Below, piece after piece: positions 57,438 through 64,000 of a stretch of DNA of 64,000 nucleotides. The DNA is taken from the NCBI GenBank assembly GCA_043825615.1, contig JBDRRS010000019.1, forward strand, positions 124,001 through 188,000. Reading direction: 5' to 3'. Within the stretch, counting starts at the first letter, position 1. Each line of letters starts with the position of its first letter. The notes under the pieces are model-generated. The model searched no databases, was not told where the DNA came from, and was given only the letters and a program-made list of their open reading frames with translations. The translations under genes were made by a program, and so were the position numbers. Origin of the DNA: JBDRMV01 sp043825615. GTDB taxonomy: Bacteria > CG03.

Positions 57438-58334
57438 TCATTTCTTTAGATAATCCTCCGCATGATAAGAACTCCTCGTATACGGAGAACTTTCAACATG
57501 CAAAAAACCCATGGAAAGCGCTTTCTTTTTATAATCCTGAAACCTTTCCGGATGAACAAACTCCCTGACAGGCAGTGATGAGCCGCCGGGGGAAAGGTAC
57601 TGCCCGACGCTCAGGAAACGGACGCCGGCGTCAAGAAGGTCTCCCATAAGTTCCAAAACTTCCCTCCCTCTCTCGCCCAGCCCCAGCATTATGCCGGATT
57701 TTGTTTTTATCCCGGGCGCCGACTGATTTATTTTTTTCAGCACCGTCAGCGACATATCATAATCAGCCCCCTGCCGAACGCGGTAAAGCCGCCTGACCGT
57801 TTCAAGATTATGACCTATTATATCAGGTTCCGCGCGAATTACTTTAAAAATGCTTCCGGTGTTCCCTCTGAAATCGGGAATCAAAACCTCGACGGAAGGA
57901 GAATTGTTATTTTTTTTCAAAACGGCAATTGTCTCCGCAAACACACCTGCGCCGCCGTCCGGCAGGTCGTCCCTCGCGGGACTTGTTACAACAACGTGTT
58001 TTAGATTCAGCCGGCGCGACGCTTCCGCCACTCGCCCGGGCTCAGCCGGGTCGGGCGTTTCGGGATGCCCTTTTTCCACATTGCAGAACCGGCAATTGCG
58101 CGTGCAGATTCTGCCGAGAATCATAAACGTCGCCTGTTTCCTTCCGTAGCACTCGGTTATATTGGGGCACAGCGCTTCCCCGCAGATGGTGCGCAGTTTA
58201 AGGCCGGAAAGTATTTTTTCCAACTTTTCATTTTCACGTATATTCACCTTTTTTTTGAGCCAGACGGGTTTTCCCCTGCCGGACGATGAGGATGCATCTG
58301 TTGAAATCAACCCGCCTCCCCGGTATAAAAACAT
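57438..58334 (-). CDS. lipA: Lipoyl synthase
   Basis: 298 residues, radical SAM. The auxiliary cluster is CGEALCPNITEC, and the radical SAM cysteines are in CTRNCRFC. The C-terminal RSSYHAED carries the conserved serine of the RSSY motif. It inserts two sulfurs in octanoyl groups. It overlaps the lipM-like gene by 28 bp; a slightly later start is possible. Confidence 0.95.
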   Translation of the reverse strand: MFLYRGGGLISTDASSSSGRGKPVWLKKKVNIRENEKLEKILSGLKLRTICGEALCPNITECYGRKQATFMILGRICTRNCRFCNVEKGHPETPDPAEPGRVAEASRRLNLKHVVVTSPARDDLPDGGAGVFAETIAVLKKNNNSPSVEVLIPDFRGNTGSIFKVIRAEPDIIGHNLETVRRLYRVRQGADYDMSLTVLKKINQSAPGIKTKSGIMLGLGERGREVLELMGDLLDAGVRFLSVGQYLSPGGSSLPVREFVHPERFQDYKKKALSMGFLHVESSPYTRSSYHAEDYLKK

Positions 58335-59092
58335 TTCTTTTTTATGCGCGCATTTTTCCTGGCTGTTTCCATCTCGCCGGCCGAAACTCTGCTTTCCGTA
58401 AATTCAACGCACTGACTTTTCAGGAAGGACTCTTTTAATATTTTTTTTATCTTCCCTGCGGAGAGACGCGGTTTTAATTCTCTCAGCGGCACCGCGGAAT
58501 AACCGGCGGTAATGTCATTTTTAAAATACTTTTTCATTCTGCCCGTATTCAGCCGGAGCGGTATGGAGCCGTGCTGAAAAATGATTTTCCTTTTTCTTTT
58601 CTGCGCATTGCCGCCGATTTTCCGTCCGTCAGTTAAAATGTCGTAAAATTCTCTGCCTCCAAAACAAAAATCGGATTTTACGCCGCCGGATGTTTCCCCG
58701 GCGAAAGAAACGTCAATGCCCATTTCCCGGTAAGCCGCAATGAGGAACGCCCCGATTTTTTTATATGATTCCTTAACCGAAACAGAACCCGCCAGGCGGT
58801 CGGAGCAGACAAAACTGTAAGTTATTTCCTCATCGTGGAATATCGCGCCGCCGCCGGTAATTCTTTTTACGACGGGGATTCCGTCCGCACGGCAATCGGC
58901 AAGATTGACGACGCCGGCCGCCTGCTGGAACTTACCCAGTGAAATAGCGGGGGGATTCCATCCGTACAGCCGGAAAACAGGCGGCATAAAGCCTGATTCG
59001 TATCCTGCAAGGAGCGCTTCGTCAAGAGCCATGTTGAAAAACCCGTCGCTTGAACCCGTATCTATAAATCTCCAGCGTTCGACGGCTACCAT
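58307..59092 (-). CDS. lipM: Octanoyltransferase, LipM-like (lipoate-protein ligase family)
   Basis: 261 residues of the BPL/LPL fold: RITGGGAIFHDEEITYSF, then a cysteine in SDFCFGGREFYDI and GRKIGGNAQKRKR...IFQHGSIPL. The cysteine and the QHGSIPL segment follow LipM more than LplA, which fits the de novo route with LipA next to it. A salvage ligase role cannot be ruled out. Confidence 0.82.
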   Translation of the reverse strand: MVAVERWRFIDTGSSDGFFNMALDEALLAGYESGFMPPVFRLYGWNPPAISLGKFQQAAGVVNLADCRADGIPVVKRITGGGAIFHDEEITYSFVCSDRLAGSVSVKESYKKIGAFLIAAYREMGIDVSFAGETSGGVKSDFCFGGREFYDILTDGRKIGGNAQKRKRKIIFQHGSIPLRLNTGRMKKYFKNDITAGYSAVPLRELKPRLSAGKIKKILKESFLKSQCVEFTESRVSAGEMETARKNARIKKKCFYTGEAG

Positions 59093-59094
59093 TT

Positions 59095-59469
59095 TTACCT
59101 GAGCGTTTTGAGATACTCTCCGTATTTCTCTTCGCCCATCAGATTTCCGGTTTCACCGGCGTCTGATATTTCAATGCGGGCAATCCAGCCCAGGCCCTCC
59201 GGGCTTGAATTTATAATCTTGGGTGAATTTTCAAGTTCCTTATTCACTTCCGCAACCCTGCCCGAGAGAGGCGCATAAACGTCGCTCGCCGCTTTTACGG
59301 ATTCAACCGTGCACAAAACGCCGTGCTGCTTAACTTCGGTCCCGACGGCCGGAAGTTCGACGGAAGTAATATCGCCGAGCTGCTTAACGGCGTAATTTGA
59401 AATCCCGACGGCGCCGATTCCCCCTTCAACCTTTACCCACTCATGTTCCTTCGTGTAAAAAATTTCCAT
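59095..59469 (-). CDS. gcvH: Glycine cleavage H protein
   Basis: 124 residues; the lipoylated lysine is K59 in ESVKAASDVYAPLSG. It carries the aminomethyl group or, in lipoyl relay, the octanoyl group. The genes for the P and T proteins are not here, so this may be a lipoyl-relay GcvH or work with distant genes. AGGAGA precedes the ATG. Confidence 0.95.
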   Translation of the reverse strand: MEIFYTKEHEWVKVEGGIGAVGISNYAVKQLGDITSVELPAVGTEVKQHGVLCTVESVKAASDVYAPLSGRVAEVNKELENSPKIINSSPEGLGWIARIEISDAGETGNLMGEEKYGEYLKTLR

Positions 59470-59532
59470 TATCGTCTCCTAAAATAGGGATTTTTCTAAA
59501 TTATAATTATTAAACCTGCTCTTTGCAATGAA

Positions 59533-59757
59533 TCAGGGTTTAGAAATTTCTATGAGTTTGACGGGTGATGTATGTCCGCGGATTATTTTTACGGAGGTCT
59601 TCGGGACACCGTAATACCCCGCCAGAATTTCCAGAAGCCGCCTGTTCGCTTTTCCTTTCTGCGGCTGGGCGTCCACTTTGACTTTCAGCGACCCGTCCGG
59701 AAGAACGGAAACGGCTGCTTTTTTGCTTGAGGCAACCACTTTGACTTTGATTTTCAC
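59533..59757 (-). CDS. YggU/DUF167-family protein
   Basis: 74 residues: VKVDAQPQKGKANRRLLEIL and KIIRGHTSPVKLIEIS are the family pattern. Biochemical role unknown. The start is GTG, overlapping the rsmA stop as GTGA. Confidence 0.88.
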   Translation of the reverse strand: MKIKVKVVASSKKAAVSVLPDGSLKVKVDAQPQKGKANRRLLEILAGYYGVPKTSVKIIRGHTSPVKLIEISKP

Positions 59758-60515
59758 CTGGTCAAATTTTTAAAAAGCGCTAAATACTTTTCGGGCGATA
59801 CCTGATGCGGCCTCAAATTTTCGACGAGGGAAAACTTATCAAACACCTTCTCCGGATTTTTATACCCTGCGCGTTTCAGGTTGGATAACAGAAATTTTCT
59901 TTTTGAAAAAAAGCAGGAATTCATAAATTTTTTCCAGTCATTCGCGTCTGTTCCGGAATTCCCGTTCGTCAGCAGAATGACGCTCGCATCAACCGAGGGC
60001 TTCGGCTGAAAGCACTCTCTCCGTATATTAAACTTTCTCTCCGGCGCAAAAAAAGCCGACACCGTAACGGACGTCCTGCCGTACAGGGAATCTCCCGTTT
60101 CCGAGAGTAACCTGTCGGCGGCATCCTTCTGAATGGTTAAAAGGCACTTCTCCCACAACGGCGACGAAAGAAGCCAGAACATTATATCCGTGGTGATTGA
60201 AAAAGGAAGATTGCTGACGATAAAAAAAGGGCCGGCGGAACAGGCGGCGCGTTTAATTACCTCCGTCCCCGTTTTCAGGATGTCGGCGTTGATTATTTTT
60301 ATTTTTCCGCCGCCGTATTTTTTTTTAAGCGTTTCCGCTAAAAGTTTGTCTTTTTCGACGCAAACCACTTCCCCCGATATTTCGGCAAGACGGCCGGTTA
60401 AAGCGCCTCTTCCCGGGCCTATTTCAAGAATGTTCCGGTTTTCCGGGACGAGCGAAATAATCTTTTTTATGCTCTTGCCGTCGGTAAGAAAATGCTGCCC
60501 CAGAACAGCGGGCAT
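59754..60515 (-). CDS. rsmA: 16S rRNA dimethyladenosine transferase
   Basis: 253 residues. LGQHFLTD at the start, the SAM-binding LEIGPGRGALT and the catalytic NLPFSITTDIM (usually NLPY) are seen. It dimethylates two adenines in the 3' hairpin of 16S rRNA. The last third carries the SFF-KRKFLLSNLK pattern of KsgA. Follows thrC directly. Confidence 0.95.
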   Translation of the reverse strand: MPAVLGQHFLTDGKSIKKIISLVPENRNILEIGPGRGALTGRLAEISGEVVCVEKDKLLAETLKKKYGGGKIKIINADILKTGTEVIKRAACSAGPFFIVSNLPFSITTDIMFWLLSSPLWEKCLLTIQKDAADRLLSETGDSLYGRTSVTVSAFFAPERKFNIRRECFQPKPSVDASVILLTNGNSGTDANDWKKFMNSCFFSKRKFLLSNLKRAGYKNPEKVFDKFSLVENLRPHQVSPEKYLALFKNLTR

Positions 60516-60519
60516 TATG

Positions 60520-61569
60520 TTATTTGAGGTTCAGCGCCCGGCTGACAGAATCGGTCTCCGCGGGAACGACCTCCGGTTTGGAACACGTCGCGACCGCTCT
60601 GTCGGGGTCCTTCAGGCCGTGCCCCGTTAAAGTTCCCGTAACAATTGTTTCCTTTGTCGCGTTTTTGAAAAAGCCCTTTTTATTGTATTTTATCAGGCCC
60701 GCCACGGTTGCGGCGGATGCGGGCTCCACGAAAATCCCTTCGATTTCAGCAAGGGCTTTGTAAGCCGAAATGATTTCCTCGTCCGTAACTTTATCTATTA
60801 TGCCTCCCGATTCGTCGCGGGCGTTCTCGGCCTGCTTCCACGAAGCGGGATTCCCTATCTTTATGGCCGTCGCAATCGTCTCGGGGTTTTTTATGGGATG
60901 CCCTTCAACGATAGGGGCGGCTTTCGCCGCCTGAAAACCCATCATAACAGGCCTGACGGCTGTGTACTCCTTGTAGCCCTTCCAGTAGGCGGTGATGTTT
61001 CCGGCGTTACCGACCGGAAGAGCGTGAAAATCGGGTGCGCGGCCGAGAGAATCGACAATCTCAAACGCGGCGGTTTTCTGCCCCTCAATTCTGTTCGGGT
61101 TGAGCGAATTTACAAGTTCTACGGGAAACTTCCCGCAGATTTCTCTGACGATTTTCAGCGCATCGTCAAAATTACCCTTTATCGCCACGACCGTCGCGCC
61201 GTGAATCATCGCCTGCGAAAGTTTTCCGAGCGCAATAGCCCCTTCCGGAATAACGACAAGCGCCTTCATTCCGGCTTTCGCCGCATAAGCCGCAGCCGAG
61301 GCGGAAGTGTTGCCCGTCGAGGCGCAGATAACGTATCCGCAGCCATTCTCCGCCGCCTTGGAAACAGCGACGGTCATTCCCCTGTCCTTGAAAGAACCCG
61401 TCGGATTCAAACCCTCATATTTCAGATACAACTGAAAAGGAAAATTGAATCTCTCCTCGATGCCGCCCGCTCTCAAAAGAGGCGTTGAGCCCTCCTGAAG
61501 AGTAATGACCGGCGTCTTATCCGTTACCGGAAGATATTTCCCGTATCTTGCAATTACGCCTTTCCCCAT
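60520..61569 (-). CDS. thrC: Threonine synthase
   Basis: 349 residues from ATG 61569; the longer frame from TTG 61587 overlaps hom. The PLP lysine is in GSFKDRGMTVA, and the phosphate-binding loop PVGNAGNITAYWKG follows. It makes threonine from O-phosphohomoserine. No homoserine kinase gene is adjacent. Confidence 0.95.
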   Translation of the reverse strand: MGKGVIARYGKYLPVTDKTPVITLQEGSTPLLRAGGIEERFNFPFQLYLKYEGLNPTGSFKDRGMTVAVSKAAENGCGYVICASTGNTSASAAAYAAKAGMKALVVIPEGAIALGKLSQAMIHGATVVAIKGNFDDALKIVREICGKFPVELVNSLNPNRIEGQKTAAFEIVDSLGRAPDFHALPVGNAGNITAYWKGYKEYTAVRPVMMGFQAAKAAPIVEGHPIKNPETIATAIKIGNPASWKQAENARDESGGIIDKVTDEEIISAYKALAEIEGIFVEPASAATVAGLIKYNKKGFFKNATKETIVTGTLTGHGLKDPDRAVATCSKPEVVPAETDSVSRALNLK

Positions 61570-61576
61570 ACAAGAC

Positions 61577-62875
61577 CTATATTTCAAGAATCTCGTAAAA
61601 CACGGTTTTCTTTCTTATTATTTTCAAACTGTCTATCGCCGTCAGGGCAGAGACGATATTCCCCATTTTCGCCCTGTGCGTGAGCATGACAATCGGCACC
61701 GCCGAGGGACTTGAGCCCTCTTTCTGTATAACGGAATCAATGGATATCCTGTAATCGGCGAGAATGTTTGAAATCCGCGCAAGAACACCCGGCTTGTCAA
61801 CGGTCGTGAGCCTGATATAAAAACAGGACTCAATATCATTGACGTCCGCAATGTTCAGTTTTGTTTTTTTCAGTTCCAGAAAAGGTATGTGCCTGGCGCT
61901 GCGCTCAAGAATGTGTCTTGCCGTGTAAACAATATCGCTTACGACGGCGGACGCCGCGGGAAGAGACCCCGCTCCTTTGCCGTAAAACATCATATCGCCG
62001 GCGGCGTCGGTGTTTACGTAAATGGCGTTGTACTCTCCGTTTACGCTCGCGAGCGGATGGCCATCTCTTACAAAAGCGGGCGCAACCTGAAGATAAATGT
62101 TTCCGCCGGGCTCCGGGCAGGTTTTCATTACGGCAAACAGTTTCATCGCATAACCGAACTCGCCGGCATAAGACAAATCGAGCTGCTCAACGGTCTCTAT
62201 GCCGCGGGTAAAGATGTCCTCCGGGCGAACGTGCGTTCCGAAAACCATTGAAGACAGTATCGCAAGTTTTGAAGCGGAGTCAAAACCGGCGATGTCCCGG
62301 GTGGGGTCGCTTTCGGCAAAACCCGCCTTCTGCGCCTTCCGCAATGCCCTCTTGAACGTTTCCTTCTTCTGCGACATTTCCGTCAGAATAAAATTCGTGG
62401 TGCCGTTCAGAATAGCGGTGATGCCGGAAACCCTGTTGGCGCAAAGGCCCTCGTTGAGCGCGGCAATTATCGGTATCCCGCCGCCGACGCTCGCTTCGAA
62501 ATAAATTCTTCTCCTGTTCCTTCTCGCATGTTGCAGAATTTCCGCAAAATCGTGCGAAAGAACATCTTTGTTTGCCGTTACAACAGACATCTTCTTATCC
62601 AGGGCAAGCAGGATAAATCTCTTTGCCGGCTGGTAACCGCCTATCAGTTCGACAAAAATATCTATTTCGGGGTCATTGAAAATATCCTCTATCTTTTTTG
62701 TGTAAATACCCGCAGCATTGACGGTTTTGAAACTCTTGTCGCAAATTCTTTTCAGGCGCAATCCGGCGCCGACCTTTTCCGAGAGTAAATCATTCTTTTC
62801 CTGAATGATGCGGGAAACGCCCTTACCGACGGTGCCGTAACCGGCCATACCTATGTTTATTATTTTTTTCTGCAT
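61577..62875 (-). CDS. hom: Homoserine dehydrogenase
   Basis: 432 residues. NAD(P)-binding GMAGYGTVGKGV at the start, the catalytic domain with ILNGTTNFIL and FAESDPTRDIAGFDSASKLAIL, and a C-terminal ACT domain (TVDKPGVLARISNILADYRIS) likely sensing threonine. It is the second step of the threonine branch and overlaps the aminotransferase gene by 16 bp. Confidence 0.96.
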   Translation of the reverse strand: MQKKIINIGMAGYGTVGKGVSRIIQEKNDLLSEKVGAGLRLKRICDKSFKTVNAAGIYTKKIEDIFNDPEIDIFVELIGGYQPAKRFILLALDKKMSVVTANKDVLSHDFAEILQHARRNRRRIYFEASVGGGIPIIAALNEGLCANRVSGITAILNGTTNFILTEMSQKKETFKRALRKAQKAGFAESDPTRDIAGFDSASKLAILSSMVFGTHVRPEDIFTRGIETVEQLDLSYAGEFGYAMKLFAVMKTCPEPGGNIYLQVAPAFVRDGHPLASVNGEYNAIYVNTDAAGDMMFYGKGAGSLPAASAVVSDIVYTARHILERSARHIPFLELKKTKLNIADVNDIESCFYIRLTTVDKPGVLARISNILADYRISIDSVIQKEGSSPSAVPIVMLTHRAKMGNIVSALTAIDSLKIIRKKTVFYEILEI

Positions 62876-64000
62876 TTTCTTTTCCTCACGCTCTTTTTTA
62901 CTTCCGGATACTCAGGCAGAGACAGGGCGGGAACTTTCAGGAACTTCCGGAGCCGCAGAAAAGCGTCGTGAAATCTTTTGAAGTGAGTAACCATAGCCAT
63001 CCTCACAAAACCCTCGCCATAGGTTCCGAAACCCGCCCCCGGCGTAACGGCTATACCCGTGGTTTCTATCAAAAGTTCCGCAAATTCAAGAGAAGGCATG
63101 TTTTCGTAGGGGTGCGGAATCTTTGTCCACAGGTACATCGTCGCTTTCGGTTTTTTTGCGTCCCAGCCGAGCGAATTCAGTTTTTTCGTAAAAAAATCAA
63201 ATCTTTTTTCGTATTCCGCAAGAGTCCTTTCAATTTCATTTCTCCCGGTTTCCAGAGCGCGGACGCCCGAAAGCTGAATAAAGGTCGGGACGCCGTAATC
63301 AACATAACTTTTGTATTTAGCGAGAACGGAAAGGACTTCGCTGTTTCCCACAGCCCAGCCGAGCCGCCAGCCCGCCATATTATACGTTTTGGAAAACGAG
63401 CCGAACTCAACGCCCACATCTTTAGCGCCTTTTATCTCGAGAAATGAAGGCGCCGAATATCCCGAAAAAGTCACCTCCGAGTAAGCGTTGTCATAAACAA
63501 CGATAATTCCGTATTTTTTTGCGAACCTGACGACTTCCTCAAGAAATTTCACATCCTCAATGACAGCGCCCGTCGGATTGTTCGGATAATTCAGAAGCAT
63601 AATCTTTGCCTGACGGCGGACTTTTTCGGGAATGTCCGTCAGGACGGGCAGAAAACCGTTTTCGGGGAGGAGCGGCATTGAATGAACAACGCCGCCGGCG
63701 AGAATCACGCTGTTATAATGCACGGGGTAGCAGGGGTTCGGCACGAGAACGACGTCCCCCTGGTTAAGATACGCCTGACAGAGGTGGGCGAGACCTTCCT
63801 TCGAGCCGATCAACGCCACCGCTTCCGTTTCCGGCGCAATCGTTACGCCGAAACGCTTTTTATACCAGATTGCGACGGCTCTTCTGAACTTCGGCATCCC
63901 TTTCGCCTGCGGATACCTGTGCGTGCGCGGGTGATTCGTCACGGTATCAATTAGACGCTCGACGACGGCCGGCGGGGTGGGGAGGTCGGGATTTCCCATA
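62860..64000 (-). CDS. AlaC-like PLP aminotransferase, N-terminus beyond the window
   Basis: The first residue seen is inside the protein; GNPDLPTPPAVVE is normally preceded by about 35-40 residues. The PLP lysine is in SFSKTYNMAGWRLGW, and IGSKEGLAHL and LNYPNNPTGAV are typical. Sequence order follows E. coli AlaC (glutamate-pyruvate transaminase) closely, though LL-DAP or aspartate aminotransferase relatives are similar. Its place before hom and thrC might mean a role in aspartate-family amino acids. Confidence 0.85.
   Translation of the reverse strand, partial: MGNPDLPTPPAVVERLIDTVTNHPRTHRYPQAKGMPKFRRAVAIWYKKRFGVTIAPETEAVALIGSKEGLAHLCQAYLNQGDVVLVPNPCYPVHYNSVILAGGVVHSMPLLPENGFLPVLTDIPEKVRRQAKIMLLNYPNNPTGAVIEDVKFLEEVVRFAKKYGIIVVYDNAYSEVTFSGYSAPSFLEIKGAKDVGVEFGSFSKTYNMAGWRLGWAVGNSEVLSVLAKYKSYVDYGVPTFIQLSGVRALETGRNEIERTLAEYEKRFDFFTKKLNSLGWDAKKPKATMYLWTKIPHPYENMPSLEFAELLIETTGIAVTPGAGFGTYGEGFVRMAMVTHFKRFHDAFLRLRKFLKVPALSLPEYPEVKKSVRKRKCRKK

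Overview
The window reads as chromosomal DNA of an uncultured Gram-negative bacterium. The evidence is two predicted outer-membrane barrels, a PorV-like protein, lipoproteins and LPP20/CsgG-type envelope proteins next to ordinary bacterial housekeeping operons. Most genes lie on the minus strand in tight operons with ATGA, GTGA or TGATG junctions. A very large secreted LVIVD/fibronectin protein with a T9SS/FlgD-like C-terminal domain, coupled to a PorV-like gene, is a style common in candidate phyla such as Elusimicrobiota, Omnitrophota and relatives. I cannot fix the phylum, and there is no rRNA or tRNA gene to help.

Layout. 0-5.2 kb (minus): small membrane proteins, class II aldolase, metG, PSP1 protein, holB, tmk. 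5.3-14.1 kb (plus): nth, the 2314-residue secreted repeat protein and its PorV-like partner. 14.2-21.1 kb (minus): outer-membrane barrel, rpe, PASTA protein, trpG, trpE, lepB, a PIN/RHH toxin-antitoxin pair, and a short uvrC. 21.1-31.3 kb is an accessory region: a Fic gene fused to the tail of a lost restriction-modification gene and boxed by a 54-bp direct repeat, a zinc-motif protein, a ferredoxin-like protein, then a markedly AT-rich block with a CsgG-like lipoprotein, radical SAM protein, TcmP, a 471-residue protein with a nucleoside-deoxyribosyltransferase/TIR-like C-terminus and three microproteins, and finally a Panacea-type toxin-antitoxin pair with a textbook promoter and operator. 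31.4-34.2 kb: a metallo-beta-lactamase protein, an adenylate cyclase and a diguanylate cyclase in one operon. 34.3-39.9 kb: envelope proteins and thiol-redox fusion proteins. 40-43.4 kb: polyamine genes (decarboxylase, speE, speD). 43.5-46.2 kb (plus): LysM protein, XRE regulator, an unexplained structured element, EVE protein and BASS transporter. 46.3-51 kb: TlpA/TPR proteins, a DUF3267-like protease-TPR fusion, lipoprotein, and another toxin-antitoxin pair. 51-55.7 kb: SpoIID, queH, ruvB, yraN, rplS, trmD, rimM, rpsP. 56-59.5 kb: lipoylation genes lpdA, lipA, lipM-like, gcvH. 59.5-64 kb: YggU, rsmA, thrC, hom and an AlaC-like aminotransferase cut by the window edge.

A recurring theme is short, palindromic REP-like sequence (GGGGACGG..., GGGGTCAG..., GGGTCACY... 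families) placed at gene ends and starts. In metG, fic and uvrC the repeat forms part of the reading frame or overlaps its end. The best candidates for something undescribed are the AT-rich operon at 25.4-29.6 kb, the structured element at 44554-44729, the nested inverted-repeat element at 55742-56029, and the coupled giant adhesin/PorV pair.
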